Shown: positions 38,201 through 47,579, counted from the stretch's first letter. The stretch: DNA of 64,000 nt from Actinoplanes regularis (GCF_900188005.1 NZ_FZNR01000023.1:62001-126000); one strand, 5' to 3'. A program made the numbers and translations. Notes: generated by a model from the sequence alone, not told the origin.

Positions 38201-40647
38201 CGACGCAGCAGGACAAATCCGGTTTCGCTGCGACCGACGTACTCGCCAACGAGTTCGAGGACGGGCCGGATACTGTCGCGAAGGCCGAGCAGTCTCCGGA
38301 CGAGCTCCAGCCCTTCGCCGACCTGGGTCTCAAGGACGACGAGTACGCCAAGATCCGCGACATCCTCGGCCGCCGGCCCACCGCGTCCGAGCTGGCGATG
38401 TACTCGATCATGTGGAGTGAGCACTGCTCGTACAAGTCGAGCAAGGTGCACCTGCGTGAATTCGTCGCCAAGGTTCCGAAGAACACCCGGATGCTGGCCG
38501 GCATCGGCGAGAACGCGGGTGTCGTCCAGGTCTCCGACGACCTGGCGGTGACCTTCAAGGTCGAGTCGCATAACCACCCCAGCTACGTCGAGCCGTACCA
38601 GGGCGCGGCCACCGGCGTCGGCGGCATCGTCCGGGACATCCTGGCGATGGGTGCCCGTCCGATCGCGGTGATGGACCCGCTGCGCTTCGGCGCGGCCGAC
38701 CACCCGGACACCGCCCGGGTGCTGCCCGGCGTGGTGGCCGGCATCGGCGGCTACGGCAACTGCCTGGGTCTGCCGAACATCGGCGGCGAGATCGTCTTCG
38801 ACCCGTGTTACCAGGGCAACCCGCTGGTCAACGCGCTGAGCATCGGTGTTCTCCCGGTCGAGCGGCTGCAGAAGAAGGAGGCGACCGGCACCGGCAACAT
38901 CGTCGTGCTCCTCGGCGCGCGCACCGGCCGGGACGGCATCGGCGGTGTCTCCGTGCTGGCGTCCGCCACCTTCGACGAGGAGGCCGAGCAGCGCCGCCCG
39001 TCGGTGCAGGTCGGCGACCCGTTCATGGAGAAGCTGCTGATCGAGAGCTGCCTGGAGCTGTACGACGCCGGCCTGGTCTCCGGCATCCAGGACCTCGGCG
39101 GCGCCGGCCTCACCTGTGCGCTCACCGAGACCGCCGCGGCGGCCGGCACCGGTATGCGGGTCTGGCTGGAGCGGGTTCCGCTGCGCGAGCCCTCGATGTC
39201 GCCGACCGAGATCCTGGCCAGCGAGTCGCAGGAGCGGATGCTCCTGATCGTCACGCCGGAGAACCTGGACGCGGTGCTCAAGGTCGCCGAGAAGTGGGGC
39301 GTCTGGGCCACCGCGATCGGCGAGGTCACCCCGGCGGGCGAGGACGGCACTCCCGGCCGCCTGCTGATCACCTGGAACGACCACGTCGTGGTGGACGTGC
39401 CGCCCGGCTCGCTCGCCGACGACGGTCCGATCTACGAGCGGCCGCTGCGTGAGCCGTCCGACCTGATCCTGCTGCAGGCGGATCGGGCGGAGACGCTGCC
39501 GCGCCCGTCGACCGGGGCCGAGCTGCGGGAGACCGTGCTGCGGATGATCGCGTCGCCGAACCTGTGCGACAAGACCTGGGTGACCGAGCAGTACGACCGG
39601 TACGTGCTCGGCAACACCGTCCTCGCCCAGCCGGAGGACTCCGGCGTGCTGCGGCTCGACGAGGAGACGAACCTCGGCGTGGCGCTCTCGGTGGACGGCA
39701 ACGGCCGTTTCGCCCGCCTCGATCCGTACGAGGGCGCGAAGCTGGCGCTGGCCGAGGCGTACCGGAACGTCGTCGTCACCGGCGCCGAGCCGATCGCTGT
39801 CACCGACTGCCTGAACTTCGGCTCGCCCGAGGACCCGGCCGTGATGTGGCAGTTCGCCCGGGCCGTGCAGGGTCTGGCGGACGGCTGTCAGCAGCTGGGC
39901 ACCCCGGTGACCGGCGGCAACGTCAGCTTCTACAACCAGACCGGCGCCGTGGCGATCCACCCGACCCCGGTGGTCGGCGTGATGGGTCTCTTCGCGGACG
40001 TCACCCAGCGCGTCCCGATGGGCTTCCCGGTGCCCGCCAAGGCCGGCGGCGACCTGCTCTTCCTGCTCGGCGAGACCCGGGCGGAGCTGTCCGGCTCGGA
40101 GTGGGCCTGGGTGACCCACAGCCACCTCGGTGGCCGTCCGCCCAAGGTCGACCTGGCGGCCGAGCAGGCGCTCGGCAAGGTGATGACCCGGGCGTCGCAG
40201 ACCGGTCTGGTCAGCGCGGCGCACGACCTCTCCGACGGTGGCCTGGCTCAGGTGCTGGTGGAGAGCTGCCTGCGGTACGGCGTCGGCGCGAAGGTGACCT
40301 TCCCGGCGGAGGGCGAGTCGGCTTTCGTTCAGCTGTTCAGCGAGTCGGCGGGACGGGCCCTGGTGTCCGTGCCGCTCGGCCACGAGAAGGCGTTCGTCGC
40401 GCTGGCGGCCGAGTTCGGGGTTCCGTGCACGCAGATCGGTGTCACCTCCGAGGAGGCGACGCTGGACGTGGCGGACCAGTTCTCGATCCCGCTGGAGGAG
40501 CTTCGGGCGGCGTGGTCGGCGACCCTGCCCCGACTGTTCGGTGCTCCGGTTCTGGGCGGGCAGCCCGAGGCGGAGACCGCGGTCCGGTCGGTGACGCTGG
40601 AGCTGACCGAGCCGAAGCAGCAGCCGGGCGGTCCGATCGAGTCCTGA
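38197..40647 (+). CDS. purL: Phosphoribosylformylglycinamidine synthase subunit PurL
   Basis: 816 residues, the small PurL type that needs PurS and PurQ. ATP-dependent conversion of FGAR to FGAM. A roughly 35-residue N-terminal extension precedes LQPFADLGLKDDEYAKI; then ELAMYSIMWSEHCSYKSSK (catalytic His), the AIR-synthase-like metal and ATP loops ESHNHPSYVEPYQGAATGVGG and SDGGLAQVLVESCL are seen. GTG overlaps the purQ stop. The last 20 residues are variable. Two terminators follow. Confidence 0.97.
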   Translation: MTTQQDKSGFAATDVLANEFEDGPDTVAKAEQSPDELQPFADLGLKDDEYAKIRDILGRRPTASELAMYSIMWSEHCSYKSSKVHLREFVAKVPKNTRMLAGIGENAGVVQVSDDLAVTFKVESHNHPSYVEPYQGAATGVGGIVRDILAMGARPIAVMDPLRFGAADHPDTARVLPGVVAGIGGYGNCLGLPNIGGEIVFDPCYQGNPLVNALSIGVLPVERLQKKEATGTGNIVVLLGARTGRDGIGGVSVLASATFDEEAEQRRPSVQVGDPFMEKLLIESCLELYDAGLVSGIQDLGGAGLTCALTETAAAAGTGMRVWLERVPLREPSMSPTEILASESQERMLLIVTPENLDAVLKVAEKWGVWATAIGEVTPAGEDGTPGRLLITWNDHVVVDVPPGSLADDGPIYERPLREPSDLILLQADRAETLPRPSTGAELRETVLRMIASPNLCDKTWVTEQYDRYVLGNTVLAQPEDSGVLRLDEETNLGVALSVDGNGRFARLDPYEGAKLALAEAYRNVVVTGAEPIAVTDCLNFGSPEDPAVMWQFARAVQGLADGCQQLGTPVTGGNVSFYNQTGAVAIHPTPVVGVMGLFADVTQRVPMGFPVPAKAGGDLLFLLGETRAELSGSEWAWVTHSHLGGRPPKVDLAAEQALGKVMTRASQTGLVSAAHDLSDGGLAQVLVESCLRYGVGAKVTFPAEGESAFVQLFSESAGRALVSVPLGHEKAFVALAAEFGVPCTQIGVTSEEATLDVADQFSIPLEELRAAWSATLPRLFGAPVLGGQPEAETAVRSVTLELTEPKQQPGGPIES

Positions 40648-40665
40648 TCGGACGAGTCAGCTGAG

Positions 40666-40699
40666 AAGAGCCGGTCGGGGATCTCCCCGGCCGGCTCTT
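40666..40699 (+). terminator. Terminator after purL
   Basis: 15-base stem with one wobble pair (40666-40680 with 40685-40699), ATCT loop, 18 bases past the purL stop. The descending arm ends in CTCTTT, a modest U-tract. Confidence 0.85.
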
Positions 40700-40716
40700 T
40701 CAGGTTCAACGGGAAC

Positions 40717-40750
40717 GAAAAGGCCCCGCACCGAAGCGCGGGGCCTTTTC
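40717..40750. terminator. Bidirectional terminator between purL and repeat protein
   Basis: 13-bp perfect stem (40717-40729 with 40738-40750), eight-base loop, with an A-run at the 5' arm and TTTTC at the 3' arm. It should stop transcription from both convergent genes. Confidence 0.9.
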
Positions 40751-40760
40751 TCAGATCAGA

Positions 40761-42551
40761 TCATTGTTCCCAGTTGCGGCGGTTCGGGTCCTGCCCGTAC
40801 GTCCCGCCGTGCTGGTCGTAGCCACCCTGCTGGTTGCCGTAGCCGTTGTTCTGCTCGTACCCAGCGGCCTGACCACCCTGACCACCCTGGCCACCCTGGC
40901 CACCCTGGCCGGCGTAGTTGCCGCCGTGCTGGTCGTAACCCTGGTTGTCGTAACCGCCCTGGTCGTAGCCGCCCTGAGCGCCGTAGCCGCCGCCCTGGTC
41001 GTAACCACCCTGGGCGCCGTAGCCGCCCTGCGGGCCGTATCCGTCACCGTTGTCGGGCTGGTTGCCCCAGCCGGCCTGGTTGCCCTGGTTGCCGTAGCCA
41101 CCCTGGTCGTAGCCGCCCTGAGCGCCGTAACCGCCCTGGTCGTAACCACCCTGGGCGCCGTAACCGCCCTGGTCGTCATACCCGGTGCTGTTCGGCTGGT
41201 ACATGTTGGTCTGCTCGTCGTACCGCTGCTGACCGTTGTCGTAACCGCCGGCCTGGCCGCCCTGACCACCCTGGCCGCCGTAGACGCTGGTCGCACCGCC
41301 GTAGTTGCCACCGGCGCCCTGGTCGGCCCACTGGCCGTTGCCCGCCCCGACGAAGCCGCCCTGCGGCGGGATCGGAGCGCCGTACGGGTCGGGGAACTCG
41401 TCCTCGACCGGCGGCCGGTGGATCATCGTCGGCGCGTCACCCAGCCCGCTGGCGCTCATTCCGGCTCCGGCGACCATCGTGGCGTCCTGCCCACGGCCGG
41501 CGCCCACCGGCGCGGCCACCCGGGTGGCGTCGGCGCCGCCGAATCGGCCGGGGCCGGCCGGGCCGCCGGTCGGGCCGCCGAATCCGGCACCGGTGTCCGA
41601 GTCGTCGTTGCCGGCGGCGTTCCTGCGGCGCATCCAGACCATGACCATCACGCCGATACCACCGGCGACCAGCAGACCGCCCATGAGGATCATCATCCAG
41701 GAGGTGCTGCCGCTCTCCGCGGAGGTCTTATCGGTGGCTGCCTGCGTGTTCGTCTCGTTGGTCTCGTCGGTGGTCTCTTCGTCGGTGGGCTCTTCCTCGG
41801 TCGCTGCCGCGCTGACCGAGGCGGTGGGCGACGCGCTCGCCGAGGCGGACGGGGTGGTCGCGGCCTTGAGCGTGATCGGAGCGTTGACGGTCTTGTCCGC
41901 GCGGCCGGTGACGCTGGTCTCGGCGCCGGTGTAGCCGTCGAGCACCGCGGCGACCGTGATCTTGCCCACCGCGATCGGAGCGGAGTCCGACGAGGTGAAG
42001 GAGTAGAGGCCGGCGCCGTTCGTGGTGGTGCTGTACTGATGCCCCTGGCTGTCGCTCATGGCGACCCGGGCGCCGCTGAGGGCCTTGCCCGAACCGTCCT
42101 TGACCTTGCCGGAGACCTGCCGCACGTTCGTCGGGGCCGCAGGACCGTTGACCGTGATGGTCACTTTGTCCCTGACGTTGTCTCCGGCATCCACGGTGAC
42201 TTCGACCTTTTGGTTCGCGCCTGCCGCGACATTCGGCATTCTGACCACCGCGGAGCCCTTGACGTTGGTGGCCCCGGCGGGGACTTTCAGGGGGTCGCAC
42301 TGCACGCATTCGGCGCTGCCCGGGGAGATCTGGACGGTGATGTCCTTACCGTCCTGGCCGGGCTCCGTGGGGTTACTAACCGTGTATGAAACGGTTACTC
42401 TGTCACCGGAGTTGGCGGTGTCCTGCGCGCCGGCCTCCAGGCTGGGGGCTGCCAGGGCAGCCGTCTGCACGCCAGTCACCAGACCAACGACCAGGGCCAG
42501 GAACGCACCGGCCTGAACAGCCCGGCCTCGTAGGTGCGTCGTCACGTCCAC
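40761..42551 (-). CDS. Secreted/anchored protein with carboxypeptidase-regulatory-like domain and Tyr/Gly/Gln repeat tail
   Basis: 596 residues. A Sec signal peptide (about 1-35, ending AALAA), an extracytoplasmic part with a Cys pair (AECVQCDP), a beta-sandwich of the carboxypeptidase-regulatory type (VSGKVKDGSGKALSGARVAM ... GLYSFTSSD, about 145-228), a Thr/Glu-rich linker, one membrane helix (about 285-307) and basic RRR. The long cytoplasmic tail (about 310-596) has three DAT(R/M)V-like motifs (Thr343, Thr358, Thr375) and a low-complexity end of YGAQGGYDQGG and GQGGQGG units. GTG 42551 or the in-frame GTG 42545 are both possible. It is convergent with purL; function unknown. Confidence 0.88.
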   Translation of the reverse strand: MDVTTHLRGRAVQAGAFLALVVGLVTGVQTAALAAPSLEAGAQDTANSGDRVTVSYTVSNPTEPGQDGKDITVQISPGSAECVQCDPLKVPAGATNVKGSAVVRMPNVAAGANQKVEVTVDAGDNVRDKVTITVNGPAAPTNVRQVSGKVKDGSGKALSGARVAMSDSQGHQYSTTTNGAGLYSFTSSDSAPIAVGKITVAAVLDGYTGAETSVTGRADKTVNAPITLKAATTPSASASASPTASVSAAATEEEPTDEETTDETNETNTQAATDKTSAESGSTSWMMILMGGLLVAGGIGVMVMVWMRRRNAAGNDDSDTGAGFGGPTGGPAGPGRFGGADATRVAAPVGAGRGQDATMVAGAGMSASGLGDAPTMIHRPPVEDEFPDPYGAPIPPQGGFVGAGNGQWADQGAGGNYGGATSVYGGQGGQGGQAGGYDNGQQRYDEQTNMYQPNSTGYDDQGGYGAQGGYDQGGYGAQGGYDQGGYGNQGNQAGWGNQPDNGDGYGPQGGYGAQGGYDQGGGYGAQGGYDQGGYDNQGYDQHGGNYAGQGGQGGQGGQGGQAAGYEQNNGYGNQQGGYDQHGGTYGQDPNRRNWEQ

Positions 42552-42697
42552 CGCCTTCCGTGTCGCGTCCTGGCGGTTCCTTGCCCGTCAGATCTCCCAC
42601 GACTTGTACGCCGTCGGCAACTATGCCTTGTCACACGCCTTTTGCGCGACCCAGGGGAGTGTGCCGTTGTCGGCGAACCGCGTCGTATCGTCCCGAC

Positions 42698-43060
42698 ATG
42701 TCGTCTGAGCACAGCAAATTCGAAGCGGTCTCCGAGGCATTGGACACGCTGGACCGGGGTGTCGAACCCGACCGGGCAGTGCTGCGTGACGCGGTCCGAG
42801 CGCTGCTGACCGAGTTGTCCCGACGCACCCCTGGCCGTTCGGTGGAGGTGCGGATTCCACCTTTCGGTGCGATTCAGTGCGTCCCCGGTCCGCGGCACAC
42901 CCGCGGCACACCGCCCAATGTGGTCGAAACGGACCCGATGACCTGGCTGCTCGTGGCCACCGGCCGCATTGAATGGGACGAGGCGGTTCGTGACGGACGT
43001 CTCCGGGCCAGCGGAATCCGTACCGATCTGAGCGACTACCTGCCGCTGACCCCGGAATGA
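42698..43060 (+). CDS. SCP-like (bacterial sterol carrier ortholog) protein upstream of purF
   Basis: 120 residues. Helical N-terminus (SSEHSKFEAVSEALDTLD), then VEVRIPPFGAIQCVPGPRHTRGTPPNVVETDPMTWLLVATGRIEWDEAVRDGRLRASG; this matches the SCP_3 group of actinobacterial sterol-carrier-like proteins that I recall as the conserved neighbour of purF. Its ligand is unknown. The gap to purF is 200 bases with several short direct repeats (CCAGCGGTTC twice at about 43126-43160). Confidence 0.85.
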   Translation: MSSEHSKFEAVSEALDTLDRGVEPDRAVLRDAVRALLTELSRRTPGRSVEVRIPPFGAIQCVPGPRHTRGTPPNVVETDPMTWLLVATGRIEWDEAVRDGRLRASGIRTDLSDYLPLTPE

Positions 43061-43262
43061 GCCCGGTTCGGGTGGCTCCGGGCTCGCGTACACTTGGCGA
43101 TCGGAGCGATCGGAGTTCAGGCAGACCAGCGGTTCCGGTTTGGCAGGCCAGCGGTTCGGCTTGAGCAGTGGCTCAGGTCGGGTGGTCGCGGGTCGATCAG
43201 CGGGTGCGAACTGGTCGGCGCTTCGAGCAGTTCGTGCGGATCCGACATGAGGGAGCGAGCAG

Positions 43263-44870
43263 GTGCCCCGAGGCGACGGCCTACTGACCGACGATCTCGA
43301 CCCCCAGGAACGCGGCCCCCAGGACGCCTGCGGCGTCTTCGGTGTCTGGGCCCCCGAGGAAGAGGTCGCCAAACTCACGTACTTCGGGCTCTACGCTCTG
43401 CAGCACCGCGGCCAGGAGGCCGCCGGCATTGCGGTGAGCGACGGTTCCGGGGTCGTGGTCTACAAGGACGTCGGCCTGGTCTCGCAGGTGTTCGACGAGC
43501 CGACGCTGGCCAGCCTCCGCGGCCACCTGGCGATCGGCCACGCGCGGTACTCGACGACCGGTGGTTCGAACTGGGAGAACGCGCAGCCCACGATCCGGGC
43601 CACCACGGCCGGCACGACCATCGCGCTGGCCCACAACGGCAACCTGGTGAACACCGCCGAGCTGGCCAAGGAGGTCGCTGACCGCGGCCTCGACGTGGGG
43701 GACTCCACGTCCGACACGGCCCTGGTCACCGCGCTGCTGGCGGGCCGCCCCGACCTCTCCGTCGAGGCCGCGGCCCTGGAGGTGCTGCCGACCCTGCGCG
43801 GCGCCTTCAGCTTCGTCTTCATGGACGAGCACACGCTCTACGCGGCGCGGGACGCTCAGGGTGTCCGCCCGCTGGTCCTCGGCCGGATGGAGCGTGGCTG
43901 GGTGGTCGCCAGCGAGACGGCCGCCCTGGACATCACCGGCGCCAGCTTCGTCCGTGAGGTCGAGCCCGGCGAGATCATCGCGATCGACGAGCACGGCCTG
44001 CGGTCCTCGCGGTTCGCCGCGCCGGAGCCCAAGGGCTGCCTCTTCGAGTACGTGTACCTGGCCCGCCCGGACACCACGATCGCCGGCCGCAACATCTACG
44101 CCGCGCGGGTCGAGGTCGGCCGCAAGCTGGCCAAGGAGCACCCGGTCGAGGCCGACCTGGTGATCGGTGTCCCGGAGTCCGGCATCCCCGCCGCCATCGG
44201 TTACGCCGAGGCCTCCGGCATCCCGTACAGCGCCGGCTTCATGAAGAACGCGTACGTCGGCCGCACCTTCATCCAGCCCTCGCAGACCATCCGCCAGCTC
44301 GGCATCCGGCTCAAGCTGAACCCGTTGCGCGAGGTGGTCCGGGGCAAGCGGATCGTCGTGATCGACGACTCGATCGTGCGGGGCAACACCCAGCGTGCCC
44401 AGATCCGGATGCTGCGTGAGGCCGGCGCCCTGGAGGTGCACGTCCGGATCTCCTCGCCGCCGGTGAAGTGGCCGTGCTTCTACGGCATCGACTTCGCGAC
44501 CCGCGCCGAGTTGATCGCCAACGGCCTGGAGATCGACGGGATTCGCCGCTCGATCGGTGCCGACAGCCTGGGCTACGTCTCGCTGGACAACCTGGTGCAG
44601 GCCACCGAGCAGCCGAAGACCCGGCTCTGCATGGCCTGCTTCGACGGGGAGTACCCGATCGAGCTGCCGGCCGCCGACCTGATCGGCAAGCACGTGCTGG
44701 AAGGCGTCGGCCGCCGAGCCGGCATGCCGGGCGCCTCGGGGCAGGCGGCCGAGGCCGCCGTCACCGAGTTCGAGGCCGGTTACGAGGTCCGCGAGCAGGC
44801 AGACGATCATGCGGCACCGGAGCCGTTGGTCGCCAGCCCGGGCGGCGCGAACGCGCTGCACCATCCGTGA
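43263..44870 (+). CDS. purF: Amidophosphoribosyltransferase
   Basis: First committed enzyme of purine synthesis, PRPP + glutamine to phosphoribosylamine. 535 residues. The mature enzyme would begin at the N-terminal nucleophile in DACGVFGVWAPEEEV (Cys, about residue 23), after a short propeptide, as in Bacillus-type PurF. The glutaminase contains HRGQEAAGI and ARYSTTG; the PRTase has VVIDDSIVRGNTQ. Cysteines near the C-terminus (MACFDGEYP) fit the iron-sulfur type. GTG start. purM follows after 37 bases. Confidence 0.97.
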   Translation: MPRGDGLLTDDLDPQERGPQDACGVFGVWAPEEEVAKLTYFGLYALQHRGQEAAGIAVSDGSGVVVYKDVGLVSQVFDEPTLASLRGHLAIGHARYSTTGGSNWENAQPTIRATTAGTTIALAHNGNLVNTAELAKEVADRGLDVGDSTSDTALVTALLAGRPDLSVEAAALEVLPTLRGAFSFVFMDEHTLYAARDAQGVRPLVLGRMERGWVVASETAALDITGASFVREVEPGEIIAIDEHGLRSSRFAAPEPKGCLFEYVYLARPDTTIAGRNIYAARVEVGRKLAKEHPVEADLVIGVPESGIPAAIGYAEASGIPYSAGFMKNAYVGRTFIQPSQTIRQLGIRLKLNPLREVVRGKRIVVIDDSIVRGNTQRAQIRMLREAGALEVHVRISSPPVKWPCFYGIDFATRAELIANGLEIDGIRRSIGADSLGYVSLDNLVQATEQPKTRLCMACFDGEYPIELPAADLIGKHVLEGVGRRAGMPGASGQAAEAAVTEFEAGYEVREQADDHAAPEPLVASPGGANALHHP

Positions 44871-44907
44871 CTTTTCCACATTTTGCAGAACCGCTAAGGG
44901 GAGAACC

Positions 44908-46056
44908 GTGACGCACGTGTCCGAGCGCAGTGCCGGATCGAACGGCGCTGAGGGCGGCGATCGACAGCCGTGGACGGCGGGCGCCGGCCGTGGGCCGCGC
45001 AAGCGCTCCGCGACGTACGCGGCGGCGGGTGTCTCGATCGACGCCGGCGACCGGGCCGTCGAGCTTCTCAAGGCCAAGGTCAAGAAGACCACCCGGCCCG
45101 AGGTGATGGGTGACCTGGGCGGCTTCTCCGGCCTGTTCCGGCTCAACACCGCGAAGTACAAGAGCCCGATCCTGGCCTCGTCCACCGACGGCGTCGGCAC
45201 CAAGCTGGTGATCGCCCAGCAGCTCGACATCCACGACACGATCGGCATCGACCTGGTCGCCATGGTCGTCGACGACCTGGTGGCCTGTGGCGCCGAGCCG
45301 CTGTTCCTGCTCGACTACATCGCCTGCGGAGAGGTCGTGCCGGACAAGATCGCCGAGATCGGCGCGGGCATCGCCGACGGCTGCCGGTACGCCGGTTGTG
45401 CTCTGCTCGGTGGCGAGACCGCCGAGCACCCGGGCGTCCTGCGCCCGGATGAGTACGACGTCTCGGCCACCGGCGTCGGCGTCGTCGAGGAGAGCGAGAT
45501 CCTCGGCCAGGACCGGGTCGAGGTGGGTGACGCGGTGATCGCGATGCGCTCCTCCGGCCTGCACTCGAACGGTTACTCGCTGGTCCGGCACGTCCTGCTG
45601 GGCGCCGGCCGGATGCGTTTGGACACCGTGGTCGACGACTTCGGCACCTCGCGCACCCTGGGCGAGGAGCTCCTCACCCCCACCAAGATCTACGCCAAGG
45701 ACTGCCTGGGCCTGATCGAGGAGACCGACGTCCGGGCGTTCTCGCACATCACCGGTGGCGGCATCCCCGGCAACCTGAACCGGGTGCTGCCTCCGACGAT
45801 GGACGCAGTGGTGGACCGGTCCACCTGGCGCCCGCAGCCGATCTTCGACCTGATCCAGGCCAAGGGCCGGATCGAGGACTCGGAGATGGAGGCCACCTTC
45901 AACATGGGCGTCGGCATGTTCGCGGTCGTCTCCTCCGACGACGCGGACCGCGCGATGGCCTACCTGGCCGGCCGCGGTGTCGAGGCCTGGCAGGTCGGCG
46001 AGGTCCTGGAGGGCACCGGGCAGGTGCAGATGATGGGCTCGTACACCCGGGGCTGA
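44908..46056 (+). CDS. purM: Phosphoribosylformylglycinamidine cyclo-ligase
   Basis: AIR synthetase closing the imidazole ring with ATP. 382 residues, with a 30-residue polar N-terminal extension before the core: TYAAAGVSIDAGDRAVELLK, SSTDGVGTKLVIA, LLGGETAEHPGV, RSSGLHSNGYSLVR, SHITGGGIPGNL and FNMGVGM. GTG start with AAGGGGAG upstream. Last gene of the purF-purM pair. Downstream lies the RiPP locus rather than DUF3073, which sits beyond it. Confidence 0.97.
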   Translation: MTHVSERSAGSNGAEGGDRQPWTAGAGRGPRKRSATYAAAGVSIDAGDRAVELLKAKVKKTTRPEVMGDLGGFSGLFRLNTAKYKSPILASSTDGVGTKLVIAQQLDIHDTIGIDLVAMVVDDLVACGAEPLFLLDYIACGEVVPDKIAEIGAGIADGCRYAGCALLGGETAEHPGVLRPDEYDVSATGVGVVEESEILGQDRVEVGDAVIAMRSSGLHSNGYSLVRHVLLGAGRMRLDTVVDDFGTSRTLGEELLTPTKIYAKDCLGLIEETDVRAFSHITGGGIPGNLNRVLPPTMDAVVDRSTWRPQPIFDLIQAKGRIEDSEMEATFNMGVGMFAVVSSDDADRAMAYLAGRGVEAWQVGEVLEGTGQVQMMGSYTRG

Positions 46057-46246
46057 CAGCGCGTGACGGTTGCTGTGACCTCGTTGTGAGATCACTGGCC
46101 GCCGGATCGTGAGTCTGGTTCGCTGTAGACCGAACGTGAAATGATCCGTGTGTGCTGATGTCCGGCACATACGGATCTTTCGCATGAGTGGTGGACCGCG
46201 GGACCTAGCCTGGCCGTGTGTCACTGGCCAGGACGGGAGGTGCGCG

Positions 46247-47371
46247 ATGGCGGACGCGTGGAGCGGGATGCGGGGCATCTCGGCGGAACCCGGTTACGTC
46301 GTCATGCAGCCGACTACTCTCTGCAACCTAGCCTGTAACTACTGTTACCTGCCGTTCCGGCGGGAGAACCGGAAGATGCCGGTAGCCGTCGCCGAGGCGG
46401 TGGCCACCGAGATCGCCGACTTCGCCCGGTCCGGTCGGTTCTCCGTGGTGTGGCACGGCGGGGAGCCGCTCGCCGCGGGGGCGGACCATCTGGCCGCCCT
46501 CTTCGCTCCGTTCGGCGCGGGCGTGGAGCACCATGTTCAGACGAATGCCACGCTGATCGACGATGCCTGGTGCGAGTTCTTCGCGGCCCACGATGTCCGC
46601 GTCAGCGTGAGCGTGGACGGCCCGCGCGGCCGCAACAGCGACCGGGTGGACCGTGCCGGCAAGCCGGCCTATGACCTGATCGCGAAGGGGATCGGCGCGC
46701 TGCGACGGCACGGGATCCCGTTCTCCACCCTCTGTGTGGTCTCCGATCCGCGACCGGGCGTGGCCACCGAGCTCTACGAGTTCTTCCTCGGCCTGGGCTG
46801 CGACGTGCTCGGCATCAATGTGGAGGAGCAGGAGGGCGTGAACCTCCGACTGAATCGTTATGATCCGGTCGCGGTGAGTGCGTTCTGGGCCGAGCTGGTC
46901 GGCGCCTGGCGTAGGACTCCCCGGATTCACCTGCGGGAGGTGGAGTGGTCGCTGCGGTATGTCGCCGCGGTCCTCGACGGCACCGCCGACAGCCTGCTGC
47001 CCCGGCGGCTGGACCCGATCCCGACCATCGCCCAGGACGGCTCGGTGGTGCTGCTCTCGCCCGAGCTGGCCGGCTTCCACGATCCCCGATACGGCGACTT
47101 CAGCAGCGGCAACGTGCTCACCACCCCGCTGCGGAAGATCCTCGCGAGCGCGGCGGAGACGCCGTGGATCGGTGAGTTCCTGCGGGGGATCGAGGCGTGC
47201 CGGCAGAGCTGCCCGTACTTCGGTTTCTGTGGCGGCGCCCATGCGGCCAACCGCTACTTCGAACACGGCAGGTTCGACGTCACCGAGACGAACCACTGCC
47301 GGAACAGCAAGATTCGCCTACTGGAGGGAGTGCTCGACCATGCCCGAGACCACGAGGCCACGGCTGTCTGA
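46247..47371 (+). CDS. Radical SAM/SPASM peptide maturase (cyclophane-forming type)
   Basis: 374 residues. N-terminal radical SAM core binds the [4Fe-4S] cluster through Cys26, Cys30 and Cys33 in CNLACNYCYL; WHGGEPL is the second conserved motif. The C-terminal SPASM-type region has Cys residues in EACRQSCPYFGFCGG and a last Cys in TNHC, binding auxiliary clusters. Start ATG 46247 with GGGAGG six bases before. It resembles maturases that install three-residue cyclophanes between aromatic rings and the Asn/Asp two residues later (such as the triceptide/AmcB group); the substrate is the overlapping downstream peptide gene. Specificity is inferred from the peptide's motifs. Confidence 0.87.
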   Translation: MADAWSGMRGISAEPGYVVMQPTTLCNLACNYCYLPFRRENRKMPVAVAEAVATEIADFARSGRFSVVWHGGEPLAAGADHLAALFAPFGAGVEHHVQTNATLIDDAWCEFFAAHDVRVSVSVDGPRGRNSDRVDRAGKPAYDLIAKGIGALRRHGIPFSTLCVVSDPRPGVATELYEFFLGLGCDVLGINVEEQEGVNLRLNRYDPVAVSAFWAELVGAWRRTPRIHLREVEWSLRYVAAVLDGTADSLLPRRLDPIPTIAQDGSVVLLSPELAGFHDPRYGDFSSGNVLTTPLRKILASAAETPWIGEFLRGIEACRQSCPYFGFCGGAHAANRYFEHGRFDVTETNHCRNSKIRLLEGVLDHARDHEATAV

Positions 47372-47567
47372 CGGCGTGGAGATGGATCCGGTGACGGCAC
47401 GGGTGCACGACACCCGAAACGGGTTGGCCACGCTGATCGCGGAAGCGGAGGAGGCCCGCCGGCAGCGCGCCGAGGAGGCGCCACGCGATGGCGGCTCGGC
47501 GGTCTGCGCCTGGAACCACTTCGAGAACATTCCTACGTTCTACAACTGGAACAACCGCCCGCGCTGA
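47340..47567 (+). CDS. RiPP precursor peptide with aromatic-X-Asn motifs
   Basis: 75-residue peptide, start ATG 47340 within the maturase gene (32-base overlap), with GGAGGGAG nine bases upstream. Leader residues 1-55 are charged and helical (ATLIAEAEEARRQRAEEA). The C-terminal 20 residues are tightly packed with aromatic residues: Trp58-Asn-His60, Phe61-Glu-Asn63, Phe67-Tyr-Asn69 and Trp70-Asn-Asn72, ending RPR. Each is an aromatic-X-X triplet ending in Asn or His, the pattern used for Cbeta cyclophane links. One Cys (56) precedes them. No protease or exporter gene follows. No homologue could be searched; it is most like the AmcA-type precursors I recall. Confidence 0.85.
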   Translation: MPETTRPRLSDGVEMDPVTARVHDTRNGLATLIAEAEEARRQRAEEAPRDGGSAVCAWNHFENIPTFYNWNNRPR

Positions 47568-47579
47568 GCGCAGGTGGTT

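Noticed and set aside
47382..47567. Later ATG 47382 as the RiPP precursor start
   Set aside because: Ribosome-binding spacing is poor there, while GGAGGGAG lies nine bases before ATG 47340.
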